NCBI GenBank assembly: GCA_022241475.1
Contig: JAKOMT010000005.1
Coordinates: 103,184 to 167,183 of the forward strand
Direction of reading: 5' to 3'
DNA length: 64,000 nt
DNA from: Microvirga sp.
GTDB taxonomy: Bacteria > Pseudomonadota > Alphaproteobacteria > Rhizobiales > Beijerinckiaceae
The position numbers and the translations under genes were made by a program. The notes under the pieces were generated by a model, which was given only the letters and a program-made list of their open reading frames with translations, did not search any database and was not told the origin of the DNA. Shown piece after piece: positions 27,154 to 36,428 of this stretch. How positions within the stretch are numbered: the first letter of the stretch is position 1; every line of letters starts with the position of its first letter.

Positions 27154-28545
27154 CTATCGATCGAGCCAGTTCTCCACGCGCTGCGCCGCCCGACGACCGG
27201 CCCCTGCGGCGGCGTCCATGTTGGGGAATTCGAGATAATCGCCCGCGAGGACGAAGGGCGGGTCGTCGCGCTCCAGATCGGCCTGCAGACGCGCGCGGCC
27301 CGGGAACGCGTAGGGCGCTCCGGCCGACCATGGCATGAACGTCGCGTCCCGGACATATCCGCGCGTCTCGGGGAAATGCGTCTCCAGATCGGCGATCCAG
27401 CGATCGAGCGTCGCCCTGTCGCCGGCCGCGATCCAGCGCGCCGCCCGCGCCGCCCCGGCGAAGAGCATGATCGCGTGATCGGAATCCTCGCCCGTCTCCG
27501 GCCGCATGTGATCGTGATTGAAGAGCACCGAGAAGCCGAGATCGGGCGTCGCGACGGCGTAGGTGTCGCGCCATGGGATCGTCGCGGCGCGATCGAGCCG
27601 CACGCCGACGGAGAGAAACGACCCGTACCGGATCCGCGAGAGCGCCTCGCGCGTGGCCTGCGCGAGATCGGGCGCGATGGCCAGGGTCGAGAAGGCGGGG
27701 GTGGCCAGAATGCAGGCCCGCGCCGTCAACGAGCCGGGACCGGCGTCCGTCTCGTAGGAGACCTCGACGCGATTCTCCGCGACGCGCCGCACGCGCGAGA
27801 CGTAATGGCCCGGCCGCAACGCCTCGCCGAGGCCGCGCGCCAGCGCGTCGGGCAGGGCGGCGGTTCCGCCCACGAGGTTGGAGCCCGGCGCGGTTTTCGC
27901 CCAGACATTGGCGAAGGAGCGAAAGGCGTGGCCGGCCGACATCTCGGACGGGTCCGCGCCGTTGCGCTCGGTCAGCCCGCGCAGGATCTCCTCCATGCGC
28001 TCGGGCAGCGGGCCGACGACCTCGCGCAAGGTCCGGTCGCCTTCGAAGGCGAACAGTCGCTCGCGATGCGCCTGCCCGGTTTCGCCGGCGCGGCCCGCGC
28101 GCGTGCTGCGCCAGGCGCCGAGGCGAAGCGTCATGCCGAGCCGCATAAAGGCTATTCGCTCGACCGGCGAGAGCCGCATAGTCAACGGCAGCAGCGAGGG
28201 CGAACCGCGCAGATGTCGGCGGCCGTCGTATTGCAGGCCGAACAGCCGTTCCGGAAGCGGGCGCGTCGCGAGCGACGTCTGCGCCACGAGTTCGCCGACG
28301 ACGCTTTCGGGCCCGCCGACCATGTGCGCGCCGAGATTGAGCGGCGTGCTTTCGGAAATCACGGAATGAATTCGCCCGCCGGCGCGGTTCCCGGCTTCCA
28401 GCACCACGCAATTGCGCCCGCGCAGGCGCCAAGCCGCCGCAAGCCCGGCCAACCCGCCGCCGATGATGGCGACGTCGAAATCGGGGGCGCCGGGATCGGG
28501 CTGGTTCGGGTCGCGCATGGGTTTGGGCGGGGGCTGCGTCGCCAT
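27154..28545 (-). CDS. FAD-dependent amine oxidase-like oxidoreductase
   Basis: 463 residues. Dinucleotide-binding motif DVAIIGGGLAGLAAAWRL (about 24-41), then EAGNRAGGRIHSV, which is the flavin amine oxidase/protoporphyrinogen oxidase signature, and a C-terminal FAD contact FVLAGDYLEFPNMDAAAGAGRRAA. Related proteins include phytoene desaturases and monoamine oxidases; the substrate cannot be read. A possible two-start ambiguity exists (ATG at 28545 or 28518). It ends 84 bases before the GNAT gene on the same strand. Confidence 0.85.
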   Translation of the reverse strand: MATQPPPKPMRDPNQPDPGAPDFDVAIIGGGLAGLAAAWRLRGRNCVVLEAGNRAGGRIHSVISESTPLNLGAHMVGGPESVVGELVAQTSLATRPLPERLFGLQYDGRRHLRGSPSLLPLTMRLSPVERIAFMRLGMTLRLGAWRSTRAGRAGETGQAHRERLFAFEGDRTLREVVGPLPERMEEILRGLTERNGADPSEMSAGHAFRSFANVWAKTAPGSNLVGGTAALPDALARGLGEALRPGHYVSRVRRVAENRVEVSYETDAGPGSLTARACILATPAFSTLAIAPDLAQATREALSRIRYGSFLSVGVRLDRAATIPWRDTYAVATPDLGFSVLFNHDHMRPETGEDSDHAIMLFAGAARAARWIAAGDRATLDRWIADLETHFPETRGYVRDATFMPWSAGAPYAFPGRARLQADLERDDPPFVLAGDYLEFPNMDAAAGAGRRAAQRVENWLDR

Positions 28546-28775
28546 GGGAGGGAGCCTTCGTGAGCAAACCGTGAGGGGCGGATTCTTCGGAGAATGGGGG
28601 GCGCTGCGCGGATGCGTCGGCCCGAGGGCGTCGCAAACGTCGAACTCTTACGGCATGCGCTGCGTGCCGACAAACCCCGGCGGATCCGCCCATCGGAAAG
28701 AATGAGGCCGCTCCTCGTTCCCAGGATCGCCTGCCAGCAAGACAGGGGTGCGAAGCCCGAGGAGCCTTGCGACGT

Positions 28776-29168
28776 TCAGGAGGCGAGCCGGGTCAGGACC
28801 CAGCCGGCCCCGGCGATATGGGCGAGCGTGATCGCGACAGAGACGCCGTGCAGCCGCCGGAACAGCCCCTTGTCGCCGGAATCCGTCGCCCGGTTGATCG
28901 CGGGCATCAGGCTCTGGCGGGCGTAGACCGTCGTGACCGCGATCGCCGCGAGCGCTCCCGCCGAGACGGCGTCGCTCGCGAGCGCCAGCCCGGCGGCGAC
29001 CGCAGAGGCGCCGAGCACGAAGAGATAGAACCAGGGAAACGCGCGCCTGATCACCGGCCCCGCCTCGCCGGCGGGCAGCGCGTGGAAGATGAACGCCGCG
29101 AAGCCGAAGGCGAAGAGCGCCGTCCCGCCGAACAGGAGCGCCGTCGTCAGAAGCGCGAGGGTCTGCAT
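28776..29168 (-). CDS. DUF4149 (TMEM205-like) membrane protein
   Basis: 130 residues from the ATG at 29168; the frame extends upstream without conservation. Four hydrophobic helices (about 4-28, 45-65, 69-85, 108-128). The motif ARQSLMPAINRATDSGDKGLFRRLHGVSVAI is the DUF4149 signature. Function unknown. Lies between the amine oxidase gene and the hydratase gene, both on the same strand. Confidence 0.75.
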   Translation of the reverse strand: MQTLALLTTALLFGGTALFAFGFAAFIFHALPAGEAGPVIRRAFPWFYLFVLGASAVAAGLALASDAVSAGALAAIAVTTVYARQSLMPAINRATDSGDKGLFRRLHGVSVAITLAHIAGAGWVLTRLAS

Positions 29169-29276
29169 GGGGCGTCTCCGTTCGGGGCCGGCGTCTGGGC
29201 CTCGATCTGGATACGCGAGGCTGGCGACGACGGATCGCGCCATTCGGCGTCGCGCCGACATCGCTTGCCGACGACG

Positions 29277-30059
29277 TTACGTCATCCGGATGTTCACCGA
29301 GCCCAGCCGCGTGAAGTCGACGCGCACGACGTCGCCGGCCGCGACGGGAACGGCCAGCGTGATCGAGCCGGTCATCAGGATCATACCGGCGCGCAAGCGG
29401 TCGCCCGAGGCGAGCATGCGATTGGCGATGAACGCGCCCGCCCGGTAGGGGTCGCCCATCACCTCGACGGCCGTGGCCGAGGCCTTGTGAACGCCATTGA
29501 CCGTGATCACCGCGCCTTCGAGGAGCAGATCTATCCCGTCCGGCGAGCGGCCGGGGCAGCCGATGATCACCGAGCCCGAGGTCTTTTGCGTCGCGATCGC
29601 CATCTGCTGGCTGCGATCGACGCCGCCGGGCGGGCCGATGGCGATCTCGATCGCGGGCAGGAGCGCCACGGTCGCGCGCCGGACATCGAGCGGCGTCACG
29701 TTCGGGCCGACGATGTCGGAGCCGAGCAGCAATGCGACCTCCGCCTCCGCGGCGTTCCTCGCGCCGGGCACGACGGCGATGGCGGAATCGTCGTCCCGCA
29801 CGCACGAGGCCAGCAGCCCGCCCGCGACAGGCCCGCCGGTTCCCCGAGCCGCCTGGATCGCGAGGCTCGTCGAGGCGGCTTTGTAACCGAAGATGGGATC
29901 TCCGGCGGCGGTGAGCTTTCGCATCAACGACGACTGGAGAAGGTAGGCGTCGTCGATCGAGAGGCCCGGCTCATCCGCCAGGATGTCTCGCCACGGCGAC
30001 CGCCCCGCGACCCGATCCTCCAGAAGCGAGACCAGCCTGTCGCGCATTTCCGCCTGCAT
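29277..30059 (-). CDS. 2-keto-4-pentenoate hydratase-like protein
   Basis: 260 residues from the ATG at 30059 (MQAEMRDRLVSLL); 51 more upstream codons are open but non-conserved. IDDAYLLQSSLM, IFGYKAAST, EAEVALLLGSDIV and ITVNGVHKASATAVEVMGDP match the MhpD/fumarylacetoacetase-fold hydratases that act in aromatic meta-cleavage; no other degradation gene is near, so a stand-alone role or another 2-keto acid is possible. The metal-binding Glu pair falls in AEAEVAL. Confidence 0.8.
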   Translation of the reverse strand: MQAEMRDRLVSLLEDRVAGRSPWRDILADEPGLSIDDAYLLQSSLMRKLTAAGDPIFGYKAASTSLAIQAARGTGGPVAGGLLASCVRDDDSAIAVVPGARNAAEAEVALLLGSDIVGPNVTPLDVRRATVALLPAIEIAIGPPGGVDRSQQMAIATQKTSGSVIIGCPGRSPDGIDLLLEGAVITVNGVHKASATAVEVMGDPYRAGAFIANRMLASGDRLRAGMILMTGSITLAVPVAAGDVVRVDFTRLGSVNIRMT

Positions 30060-30258
30060 CGCCCGTATCCTCCGCTCGCGCCCCTCGCGTCCCGGATAGC
30101 ATCGCGATATGCGCGTGTATACGCTTGCGTCCATGGATTTCGAGCGGGCTTTCGAAGGCCGGGTCGGCGTCTTGCGGAATGACGCGCAGACGCCCGGGCG
30201 AGCCCGGCGCAAGGACCGGATCTCAATGATAGAGCCGCTGGAAGAGCATGATGTCGTC

Positions 30259-30333
30259 TGGTGCTGCGAGAGAGGATTGAACTCTCGACCTCTCCATTAC
30301 CAATGGAGTGCTCTACCACTGAGCTACCGCAGC
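30259..30333 (-). tRNA. tRNA-Thr (anticodon GGT), CCA encoded
   Basis: On the minus strand the 75 bases fold as a standard cloverleaf: 7-bp acceptor stem GCTGCGG/TCGCAGC with discriminator A, D arm GCTC/GAGC, 5-bp anticodon stem CTCCA/TGGAG around TTGGTAA (anticodon GGT, reading ACC/ACU), T arm GAGAG-TTCAATC-CTCTC, and an encoded CCA end. The neighbouring spacers (30060-30258 and 30334-30466) hold no gene. Confidence 0.97.
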
Positions 30334-30427
30334 GGAGGCGCGCTTTCGGGCGTCTCGACGTGCGGGGGATATCGGATCGCGGGCGGCGTGGCAAGATGGG
30401 GCGGGGAAAATCGCGGCAAAATCATCT

Positions 30428-30446
30428 GGGGCGTTCTCGCCGCCCC
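30428..30446 (-). terminator. Possible terminator after hemA
   Basis: GGGGCG/CGCCCC stem with a 7-base loop 21 bases past the hemA stop, followed on the minus strand by AGATGATTTT. The T-run is short and offset, so this is weak. It would separate hemA from the tRNA gene. Confidence 0.4.
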
Positions 30447-30466
30447 GCGCACTCTCGCGTCGGCCC

Positions 30467-31693
30467 TCACTCCGCCGCGTGGCGGAGCGTCGCGAAGGGC
30501 AGGTCGAGCGCCGCCCAGGTCTCGACCAAAGCGTCCCGAAGGGCGGTGATGCGGCTCTCGTCGTGGAGCGGCGTCGGGGTGATGCGCAGACGCTCGGCGC
30601 CGCGCGGCACGGTCGGATAGTTGATCGGCTGGATGTAGATGCCGTGGCGCTCGAGCAGGCGGTCGGAGGCCGCCTTGCAGGCCTGCGCGTCGCGCACCAT
30701 CACGGGCACGATATGCGTCGGCGTCGGCAGGACGGGCAGCCCCGCCTCGGTCAGGGCCTGCTTGACCCGCGCGGCCTGACGCTGCTGGCCGTCGCGCTCG
30801 ATGCGCGAGGACTTGAGGTGGCGCACGGAGGTCGCCGCCGCGACGCAGATCGCCGGGGGCAGGGCGGTGGTGAAGATGAAGCCCGGCGCGTGCGAACGCA
30901 CGGCGTCGATCACGGCGCGCTTGCCGGCGATGTAGCCGCCGACGACGCCGAAGGCCTTGCCGAGCGTGCCCTCGATCACGTCGATGCGCTCCATCACGCC
31001 GTCGCGCTCGGCGATGCCGGCGCCGCGCTCTCCGTACATGCCCACCGCATGGACCTCGTCGAGATAGGTCATCGCGCCGTAGCGCTCCGCGAGGTCGCAA
31101 ATCGCCTCGACGGGCGAGATGTCGCCGTCCATCGAGTAGACGCTCTCGAAGACGATCAGCTTCGGCCGGTCGCCGGCGCGGATCAGGAGCTCTTCGAGAT
31201 GCGCGAGGTCGTTGTGACGGAAGATCGCCTTGTCGCAGCCGGCCTGGCGCACGCCTTCGATCATCGAATTGTGGTTGAGCGCGTCGGAGATGATGACGCA
31301 GCCGGGGATGAGCTTGGCGATCGTCGAGATGCCGGTCTGGTTGGAGATGTAGCCGGAGGTGAAGACGAGGGCGTCTTCCTTTCCGTGCAGGTCGGACAAC
31401 TCCACTTCGAGCTCGACGATCGGATGGCTGTTGCCGGAGATGTTGCGCGTGCCGCCCGCGCCCGCGCCGTAGCGCCGCGCGGCGTCGGCCATGGCGGCGA
31501 TGACGGTCGGGTTCTGGCCCATGCCGAGGTAATCGTTCGAGCACCACACGGTGATCTCGCGCGGACCTTGCGGCGAATGCCAGACAGCTCTCGGAAACTC
31601 GCCCGCGATCCGCTCCAGATCCGTGAAGACGCGGTAGCGCCTCTCGGATTTGAGGGCCTCGAGGGCGCTTTCGAAGAACTGCGTATAGTCCAT
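30467..31693 (-). CDS. hemA: 5-aminolevulinate synthase
   Basis: 408 residues from the ATG at 31693 ([11 protein letters not shown]). Alpha-oxoamine synthase signatures: [44 protein letters not shown] and PLP-lysine Lys246 in EGTLGKAFG. Condenses glycine and succinyl-CoA with PLP to start heme synthesis by the C4 route of alphaproteobacteria. The upstream region carries a FixK-type box and an Irr-like motif (see those entries), suggesting oxygen and iron control. Downstream on the same strand is tRNA-Thr. Confidence 0.97.
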   Translation of the reverse strand: MDYTQFFESALEALKSERRYRVFTDLERIAGEFPRAVWHSPQGPREITVWCSNDYLGMGQNPTVIAAMADAARRYGAGAGGTRNISGNSHPIVELEVELSDLHGKEDALVFTSGYISNQTGISTIAKLIPGCVIISDALNHNSMIEGVRQAGCDKAIFRHNDLAHLEELLIRAGDRPKLIVFESVYSMDGDISPVEAICDLAERYGAMTYLDEVHAVGMYGERGAGIAERDGVMERIDVIEGTLGKAFGVVGGYIAGKRAVIDAVRSHAPGFIFTTALPPAICVAAATSVRHLKSSRIERDGQQRQAARVKQALTEAGLPVLPTPTHIVPVMVRDAQACKAASDRLLERHGIYIQPINYPTVPRGAERLRITPTPLHDESRITALRDALVETWAALDLPFATLRHAAE

Positions 31694-31767
31694 GTCGGTC
31701 ACCGGAAGATCGGCATCAGGTCGCGATGCGGCTGGTGGACGTTGGGACCGTCCCGCGCCGCCGCGCA

Positions 31768-31781
31768 TTGCGATCCGTCAA
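31768..31781 (-). promoter_or_regulatory. FixK/FNR-type box upstream of hemA
   Basis: TTGCGATCCGTCAA fits the Bradyrhizobium FixK2 pattern TTG(A/C)-N6-(T/G)CAA. It lies 75 bases before the hemA start. One half-site departs from the symmetric FNR consensus. Confidence 0.5.
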
Positions 31782-31796
31782 TACGAATGGTTCTAA
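31782..31796. promoter_or_regulatory. Irr-type iron control element-like motif
   Basis: TACGAATGGTTCTAA matches the rhizobial ICE pattern TTAGAA-N3-TTCTAA at 10 of 12 fixed positions, with one half perfect. It directly abuts the FixK-type box. Irr represses heme synthesis genes when iron or heme is short in rhizobia. Confidence 0.4.
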
Positions 31797-31907
31797 TATA
31801 TCTCATTCCGCTTGAGCGCGCCCCTGTAAAGCCCTATTCGACCCTGAGGCGACGAAGCGTCGCAAATGAGAGACGACGCGAAAGCGACTTGACGGATCTG
31901 GAGCGCG

Positions 31908-32075
31908 ATGGCCGGACCGACGCGGGAAGAGCGACTGAAGGCGGCCTTGCGGGAGAACCTCAAGCGCCGCAAGGCGCAGGCGCGCCTGCGAAAGTCGTCA
32001 CCCCGTGACGCGGACGCGACCGGGCGCGAGACAGCGGCCGGCGAGCGCGCCGCGGACGAGGCGGAGCCGTCTTGA
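31908..32075 (+). CDS. Small basic conserved protein preceding murA
   Basis: 55 residues from the ATG at 31908, too short for the usual cut-off. The N-terminal half is a basic helix, [21 protein letters not shown], and the C-terminal half is Ala/Glu/Asp-rich. I recall a protein with the same [13 protein letters not shown] core directly upstream of murA in many Rhizobiales; no function is known to me. It ends 64 bases before murA, likely the same transcript. Alternatively a short leader ORF. Confidence 0.6.
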   Translation: MAGPTREERLKAALRENLKRRKAQARLRKSSPRDADATGRETAAGERAADEAEPS

Positions 32076-32139
32076 AACAGCCGTCTTCCCTTCGTCCATC
32101 GCAGAACCCACGCCACCGAATTCGAACAGGAACGCACTC

Positions 32140-33429
32140 ATGGATCGCATCATCATCAAGGGCGGCGGGCCCCTCAACGGGGTGATCCCGATCTCGGGAG
32201 CCAAGAACGCCGCGCTTCCGCTGATGACGGCGAGCTTGCTGACCGGCGAGACGCTCGAACTCGTCAACGTCCCGCGCCTCGCGGACGTGTCGCTTCTCCT
32301 GCGCATCCTGACCAATCACGGCGTCGACCACACCATCGTCGGACGCCGTCCCGGCGAGAGCGCCGAGACCGGCCAGACGCTTCGGCTGCAGGCCGCCTCG
32401 ATCATCGACACGACCGCTCCCTACGATCTCGTCTCGCGCATGCGGGCGAGCTTCTGGGTCGTGGCGCCGCTGCTCGCGCGCTTCGGGGAGGCGCGGGTCT
32501 CGCTGCCGGGCGGCTGCGCCATCGGCACGCGGCCGGTCGATCTCCTCCTCGACGCGCTGACGACGCTCGGAGCCGACATCGACATCGACGCGGGCTATGT
32601 CGTGGCGCGCGCGCCCAAGGGCCTGCGCGGGGCCGAAATCGTCTTCCCCAAAGTGACGGTGAGCGGAACCCACGTCGCCATGATGGCGGCGACGCTCGCG
32701 CACGGCTCGACGCTGATCGAGAACGCGGCCTGCGAGCCCGAGATCGTCGATCTCGCCGATTGCCTCAACAAGATGGGCGCGAAGATCACGGGCGCCGGCA
32801 CGCGCCGCATCGAGATCGAGGGCGTCGCCCGTCTCAACGGCGCGCGCCACGAGGTCCTGCCCGACCGCATCGAGACCGGCACCTACGCGATGGCCGTGGC
32901 CATGGCCGGCGGCGACGTGACGCTCGAGAACACGAACATCGAATTGCTGCGCTCCGCGATCACCGTGATGGAGCAGGCGGGCGTCGAGATCACGCCGACG
33001 AACTCCGGCCTGCGCGTGCGGCGCAACGGCTCCGGCATCAACCCGGTCGACGTGACGACGGCGCCGTTTCCGGGCTTCGCCACCGACCTTCAGGCGCAGT
33101 TCATGGCGCTCATGACCCGCGCCGGCGGGGTCTCGCGCATCCGCGAGACGATCTTCGAGAACCGCTTCATGCACGTGCAGGAACTCGCCCGTCTCGGCGC
33201 GAAGATCCGCCTCGACGGCGATCTCGCCATCGTCGAGGGCGTCGAGCGGCTGACGGGCGCGCCCGTCATGGCGACCGACCTGCGCGCGTCGGTGTCCCTC
33301 GTCATCGCCGGGCTCGTGGCCGAAGGCGAGACGACGATCAACCGCGTCTACCATCTCGACCGGGGCTTCGAGGCTTTGGAAGCCAAGCTCACCCGCTGCG
33401 GCGCGATGGTCGAGCGGATCCGGGGCTGA
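32140..33429 (+). CDS. murA: UDP-N-acetylglucosamine 1-carboxyvinyltransferase
   Basis: 429 residues from the ATG at 32140 ([14 protein letters not shown]), the standard start; an in-frame upstream extension is unrelated sequence. Lys22 in GAKNAAL and catalytic Cys126 in [13 protein letters not shown] mark the active site that transfers enolpyruvate from PEP, the first committed step of peptidoglycan synthesis. The cysteine (not aspartate) implies sensitivity to fosfomycin, relevant to the FosX-like protein elsewhere in the window. Preceded by a small conserved ORF. Confidence 0.97.
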   Translation: MDRIIIKGGGPLNGVIPISGAKNAALPLMTASLLTGETLELVNVPRLADVSLLLRILTNHGVDHTIVGRRPGESAETGQTLRLQAASIIDTTAPYDLVSRMRASFWVVAPLLARFGEARVSLPGGCAIGTRPVDLLLDALTTLGADIDIDAGYVVARAPKGLRGAEIVFPKVTVSGTHVAMMAATLAHGSTLIENAACEPEIVDLADCLNKMGAKITGAGTRRIEIEGVARLNGARHEVLPDRIETGTYAMAVAMAGGDVTLENTNIELLRSAITVMEQAGVEITPTNSGLRVRRNGSGINPVDVTTAPFPGFATDLQAQFMALMTRAGGVSRIRETIFENRFMHVQELARLGAKIRLDGDLAIVEGVERLTGAPVMATDLRASVSLVIAGLVAEGETTINRVYHLDRGFEALEAKLTRCGAMVERIRG

Positions 33430-33452
33430 CGCGCCTCAGGGCAAGAATCGCC

Positions 33453-34868
33453 TCACGGCAGAAAGCGCTGCGTCAGCCCCACGAGGCGGCGCACGCGCGG
33501 CCCGTAGAGGGAGGGCGTGAACCACGAGCCGGCGGCGCGCTTTCCAGTCTCGGCCATCGTCGGATAGGGCAGGATCAGTCCCGCGATCGCCGAAATCTTC
33601 ATGCGCCGCGAGATCGCGAGACCCCAGACGCCGATCTGCTCGCCGGCGCCGGGCGCGAGGATCGTCGCGCCGAGTATTCTTCCGCCTTTGTCGAGCACGA
33701 TCTTCGTCAGACCCTCGGTCCGGGCTTCCGCGCGCGCGCGGTCGTTGCCGGCGAGCGGTTCGGTGAGCGTGCGCACCTCATGGCCCGCCTCGCGCGCCTG
33801 CGCCTCGGTCAGTCCCACATGCGCGAGTTCCGGATCGGCGTAGGTCACCCAGGGCAGGGCGCTGTAATCGACCTTCGCCGGCAGCATGAAGAGCGCGTTG
33901 CGGATGACGATTCCGGCGTGATAGCCGGCGATATGCGTGAATTGCGGGCCGCCCGCCACGTCGCCAATCGCGAAGACGCTGCGGTTCGACGTCCGCAGCC
34001 GCGCGTCGACCGCGACGCCCTTTTTCGCATCGTATTCGATCCCCGCGGCCTCGAGGCCAAGATCCTCGACGTTGGGAGAGCGACCGGCGGCGACGAGGAG
34101 ATGCGTCACGCGAAGTAGCTCGCCGCCCTTCAGCGCCACGCGCACATCGCCCTCGCGTCCCGCGACGCTCTCGATCTCGACGTTCTCGCGGATGTCGACG
34201 CCCTCGGCGGCGAGCCGCGCGCGCAGCATCGCCACGGCCTCGGGCTCGTCGCGCGGCAGGATCGTGAAGCGCTCCAGAAGCGTGACCCGGGCCCCGAGCC
34301 TCGCGAAGGCCTGCGCCAGCTCGACGCCGATCGGGCCGCCGCCGATGACGGCGAGCCGATCGGGGGCCTGCGTGAGCGAAAACACGGTTTCGTTGGTCAG
34401 ATGCGGCGTCAGCGCGAGACCCGGCACGGGCGGGAGCGCGGCGCGCGAACCCGTCGCGACGACGAAGCGACGCGCCTTGATCCGCAGGCCGTCGACGTCG
34501 ACATGCGCAGCGTCGACGAAGCGCGCATGACCCCGGATCACCCGCACGCCGAGGCCTTCGAAGCGCTCGACGCTGTCATGCGGCGCGATTCCTGCGATGA
34601 CGCCGTGGATATGGGCGTGGACGCGGGCGAAATCGACGCGCGGCGGATCGTAATCGACGCCGAACCGCGCGGCCTCGCGGCCGGCATGGGCTGCATGAGC
34701 GGCCGCGATCAGCGCCTTGGACGGGACGCAGCCCGTGTTCAGGCAATCGCCGCCCATCTCGCCCTTCTCGATGAGGACGACCCGCGCCCCCATCTGCGCG
34801 GCTCCCGCCGCGACGCTCAAGCCCCCCGAGCCGGCTCCGATGACGCAGATGTCGAAGGTTTCGGCCAT
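33453..34868 (-). CDS. Pyridine nucleotide-disulfide oxidoreductase, MerA-like
   Basis: 471 residues from the ATG at 34868. FAD motif DICVIGAGSGGLSVAAGAA, redox disulfide GGDCLNTGCVPSKAL, NAD-binding VIGGGPIGVELAQAFARLG and FAIGDVAGGPQFTHIAGYH. At the C-terminus, where dihydrolipoamide dehydrogenase has HxHPT, this protein has YPTMAETGKRAAGSW, nearer the MerA type; but it lacks the C-terminal vicinal cysteines and N-terminal HMA domain of true mercuric reductase. So a disulfide or quinone reductase of unknown substrate. Convergent with murA. Confidence 0.82.
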   Translation of the reverse strand: MAETFDICVIGAGSGGLSVAAGAAQMGARVVLIEKGEMGGDCLNTGCVPSKALIAAAHAAHAGREAARFGVDYDPPRVDFARVHAHIHGVIAGIAPHDSVERFEGLGVRVIRGHARFVDAAHVDVDGLRIKARRFVVATGSRAALPPVPGLALTPHLTNETVFSLTQAPDRLAVIGGGPIGVELAQAFARLGARVTLLERFTILPRDEPEAVAMLRARLAAEGVDIRENVEIESVAGREGDVRVALKGGELLRVTHLLVAAGRSPNVEDLGLEAAGIEYDAKKGVAVDARLRTSNRSVFAIGDVAGGPQFTHIAGYHAGIVIRNALFMLPAKVDYSALPWVTYADPELAHVGLTEAQAREAGHEVRTLTEPLAGNDRARAEARTEGLTKIVLDKGGRILGATILAPGAGEQIGVWGLAISRRMKISAIAGLILPYPTMAETGKRAAGSWFTPSLYGPRVRRLVGLTQRFLP

Positions 34869-34986
34869 GTCGCCTCGCTCGTCGTTCCGGCGCAAGACGC
34901 GCCGCAGGGTCGCCACTCTAGCGCGTGCGCCGCCAAACCCCAGAGGCCCGGCAGGGTCGTCACGCATTCGTGTCCGGCGCTCGCGC

Positions 34987-35793
34987 TCAGCGTATTCCGA
35001 AGCGCTCCATCCAGCCGAAATCCTCGGCCGTCGCGCCACGCGGCTTGTACTCCAGGCCGATCGGCCCCGCGTAGGTCGAGGCGGCGATGGCCTCAAAGAT
35101 CGCGGGGAAATTGATCTCTCCGACGTCGGGCGCCGTGCGGTGCGGAGCGTTGGCGATCTGGACGTGGCCGATATGCGGGAGGTGGCGCTCGAAGCGGCGC
35201 AGGAGGTCGCCCTCCATGATCTGGATATGGTAGAAATCGAAGAGCAGCTTGACGTTGGGCTCCCCGATCTCGCCCAGATGCTCGACGATCTCGTCCGAGC
35301 GCGAGACGAGGTTGCCGGGCCGATCGTGGTGGTTGAGCGGTTCGAGCATGAGCGTCAGCCCGACGCCCGCCGCCTCACGCGCGGCGCGGCGAATATTGGC
35401 GATATAGGTCGCGAGCGCGCCCTCGCGGTCGGCCGGGTCGGGCGCGCCGCTCATGACGTGGATCAGCCCCGCGCCGAGACCGAGCGCGTATTCGGCGGCC
35501 TGCTCGAAGCTGCGCCGGAAATCGTCCTCGCGGCCCGGCATGCCGGCGAGTCCCGCGTCCCCCCGCGCCGCGGCGCCCGGCGGGGCGTTGATGTTGTTCA
35601 CCCGCAGCCCGGCCGCGTCGATCGCGTCCTTCAGTTCGGCGATCGAATGACCGTATGGAAATTGCAGTTCGACCACATCGAAGCCGCAGGCCTTCGCCTC
35701 CGCGAGGCGGCGGGGCAGGGGGAATTCGGTGAAGAGCGTCCCGAGGTTGGCGGAAAAGCGTGAGCGGGGGAGGGTCGGGCGTGGTTCGGTCAT
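34987..35793 (-). CDS. Hydroxypyruvate isomerase-like sugar isomerase
   Basis: 268 residues from the ATG at 35793. A TIM-barrel of the Hyi/xylose isomerase-like group: FSANLGTLFTEFPLPRRLAEAKACGFDVVELQFPYG at the start, catalytic Glu residues in LEPLNHHDRPG and GLEYKPRGAT, and the metal ligand region LLFDFYHIQIMEGDL. Interconverts hydroxypyruvate and tartronate semialdehyde in the glyoxylate pathway, or (OtnI) a 2-oxo-tetronate. No glyoxylate carboligase is adjacent to settle this. Confidence 0.85.
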   Translation of the reverse strand: MTEPRPTLPRSRFSANLGTLFTEFPLPRRLAEAKACGFDVVELQFPYGHSIAELKDAIDAAGLRVNNINAPPGAAARGDAGLAGMPGREDDFRRSFEQAAEYALGLGAGLIHVMSGAPDPADREGALATYIANIRRAAREAAGVGLTLMLEPLNHHDRPGNLVSRSDEIVEHLGEIGEPNVKLLFDFYHIQIMEGDLLRRFERHLPHIGHVQIANAPHRTAPDVGEINFPAIFEAIAASTYAGPIGLEYKPRGATAEDFGWMERFGIR

Positions 35794-35979
35794 GAAATCC
35801 GTCGGGAAGCGCGAGCAGGTCCGGCAGCATAGCGGCTGGCGTGGACGACGCCAGCGCGCGCGCCTTGCTCTGACCGAAACATTTGATGTGGACAGGCTTG
35901 CAATCGGGTGCTTCACGAACTTAACAGCAATCTAAAGTGGCTGTCTCCGCGCCATCCGGCGCTCAAGCGGAACGCCTCC

Positions 35980-36321
35980 ATGAAGTCCTTCGCCATCGTC
36001 TTCTGCGCGGCCGGTCTCGCGCTCGCGGCCTGCGCCAAGCATCCCGATTCGATAGCGCCGTCTTATGTCAGTGAGGTCGGCTATCAGAGCTGGAGCTGCG
36101 CGCAGCTCGGCGAGGAGACGCAGCGGCTCTCCTCCGCGCTCGCCGCCGCCTCGACCCGTCAGGAGCAGGCGCGAAGCAACGACGTCATGGGCGTGATCCT
36201 GATCGGCCTGCCGGTCTCCTCGCTGTCGGGCGACAACATCGCGCCCGAGATCGCGCGTCTCAAGGGCGAGCAGGAGGCTGTGCGCAAGGCGCGGATATCG
36301 AAGGATTGCAGGGCGGCGTGA
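35980..36321 (+). CDS. Small lipoprotein
   Basis: 113 residues from the ATG at 35980. A short signal peptide ends in a lipobox LAAC with Cys18, so it is probably lipid-anchored in the envelope. The mature part has WSCAQLGEETQRLSSALAAASTRQEQARSNDVMGVILIGLPV, a pattern I recall from small conserved alphaproteobacterial lipoproteins that have a helix, a hydrophobic turn and two cysteines (Cys44 and the one near the end). Function unknown. Upstream, TTGCAA-N17-TTAACA (35898-35926) could be its promoter. Confidence 0.75.
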   Translation: MKSFAIVFCAAGLALAACAKHPDSIAPSYVSEVGYQSWSCAQLGEETQRLSSALAAASTRQEQARSNDVMGVILIGLPVSSLSGDNIAPEIARLKGEQEAVRKARISKDCRAA

Positions 36322-36428
36322 AGGAGGCTGCGTAAGGGGGCCGGCGGCGTTTCGGGCTTGCGCCTTCATGGGGCATCTGCCACACGAATGCCGCCCAGAC
36401 ACGCTCCCAAAGCCAGACGAGGTTCGCG

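Noticed and set aside
26081..28693. 870-residue frame reading through fosX, the GNAT and the amine oxidase gene
   Set aside because: Only its last 141 residues are a real protein; the rest is an Arg-rich out-of-frame reading of genes with clear domains.
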